DNA from: Paracoccaceae bacterium
Lineage (GTDB): Bacteria > Pseudomonadota > Alphaproteobacteria > Rhodobacterales > Rhodobacteraceae
DNA: 5,139 nucleotides
Direction of reading: 5' to 3'
NCBI GenBank assembly: GCA_029881635.1
Contig: JAOUMG010000198.1
Location: 1-5,139, forward strand
The position numbers and the translations under genes were made by a program. Position 1 is the first letter of the stretch. Each line of letters begins with the position of its first letter. Below the pieces are notes generated by a model that made no database searches, was not told the DNA's origin, and saw only the letters and a program-made list of their open reading frames with translations. Shown here piece by piece: positions 5,091-5,139 of the stretch.

Positions 5091-5139
5091 ATGCGTTACC
5101 GCGATCGTAAGGAAGCAGGAGAGAGGCTGGCACGGGAAC
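5091..5139 (+). CDS. Phosphoribosyltransferase-family protein, 5' end only
   Basis: Only the first 16 codons are in the window: MRYRDRKEAGERLARE. This start, a 'F/YxDRxEAGxxLA' helix, is characteristic of a family of stand-alone phosphoribosyltransferases often found in stress gene clusters beside universal stress proteins, erythromycin-esterase-like proteins and Prs paralogs. The PRPP-binding loop and catalytic residues lie off the window, so the call rests on the N-terminus, the strong ribosome site and the neighbouring PRPP-synthesising enzyme. The gene is divergent from the kinase gene; the shared control region is about 100 bases if the kinase starts at 4991. Confidence 0.6.
   Translation, partial: MRYRDRKEAGERLARE

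Overview
The window is G+C-rich and gene-dense, with strong Shine-Dalgarno sites. The protein families and codon use suggest an alphaproteobacterium, most likely of the Rhodobacterales. That placement is inferred from family resemblance and the FNR-like boxes, not from a marker gene.

Left part (1-2788), minus strand, read right to left. A small 127-residue protein of unknown function (2405-2788) is followed by a BMP-family periplasmic nucleoside-binding protein (1281-2309). Next comes a two-domain ABC ATPase of the nucleoside-importer type (1262 to beyond the left edge). The importer's permease genes should lie outside the window to the left.

Middle (2789-3973). A divergent control region of about 180 bases separates the minus-strand genes from a plus-strand gene for a divergent, probably paralogous, ribose-phosphate pyrophosphokinase (2969-3973). 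The control region holds a near-consensus FNR/FnrL-type box (2838-2853). Possible -10 elements lie at class II distance from it on both sides.

Right part (3945-5139). A minus-strand phosphotransferase of the APH/COG2187-like fold (3945-4991) ends tail to tail with the pyrophosphokinase gene, overlapping it by 29 bases. Upstream of it and divergent is the first 16 codons of what looks like a stress-associated phosphoribosyltransferase (5091 onward). A second FNR-like dyad (5026-5039) lies between these two genes, and a third, weaker one (2395-2408) lies upstream of the BMP gene.

How the genes may work together (inference): a nucleoside importer, a PRPP-making enzyme, a phosphoribosyltransferase and a small-molecule-kinase-like protein are grouped around FNR-like sites. 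This suggests an oxygen-responsive purine/ribose salvage or PRPP-supply module. I found no tRNA, rRNA, CRISPR array, insertion sequence or attachment site.
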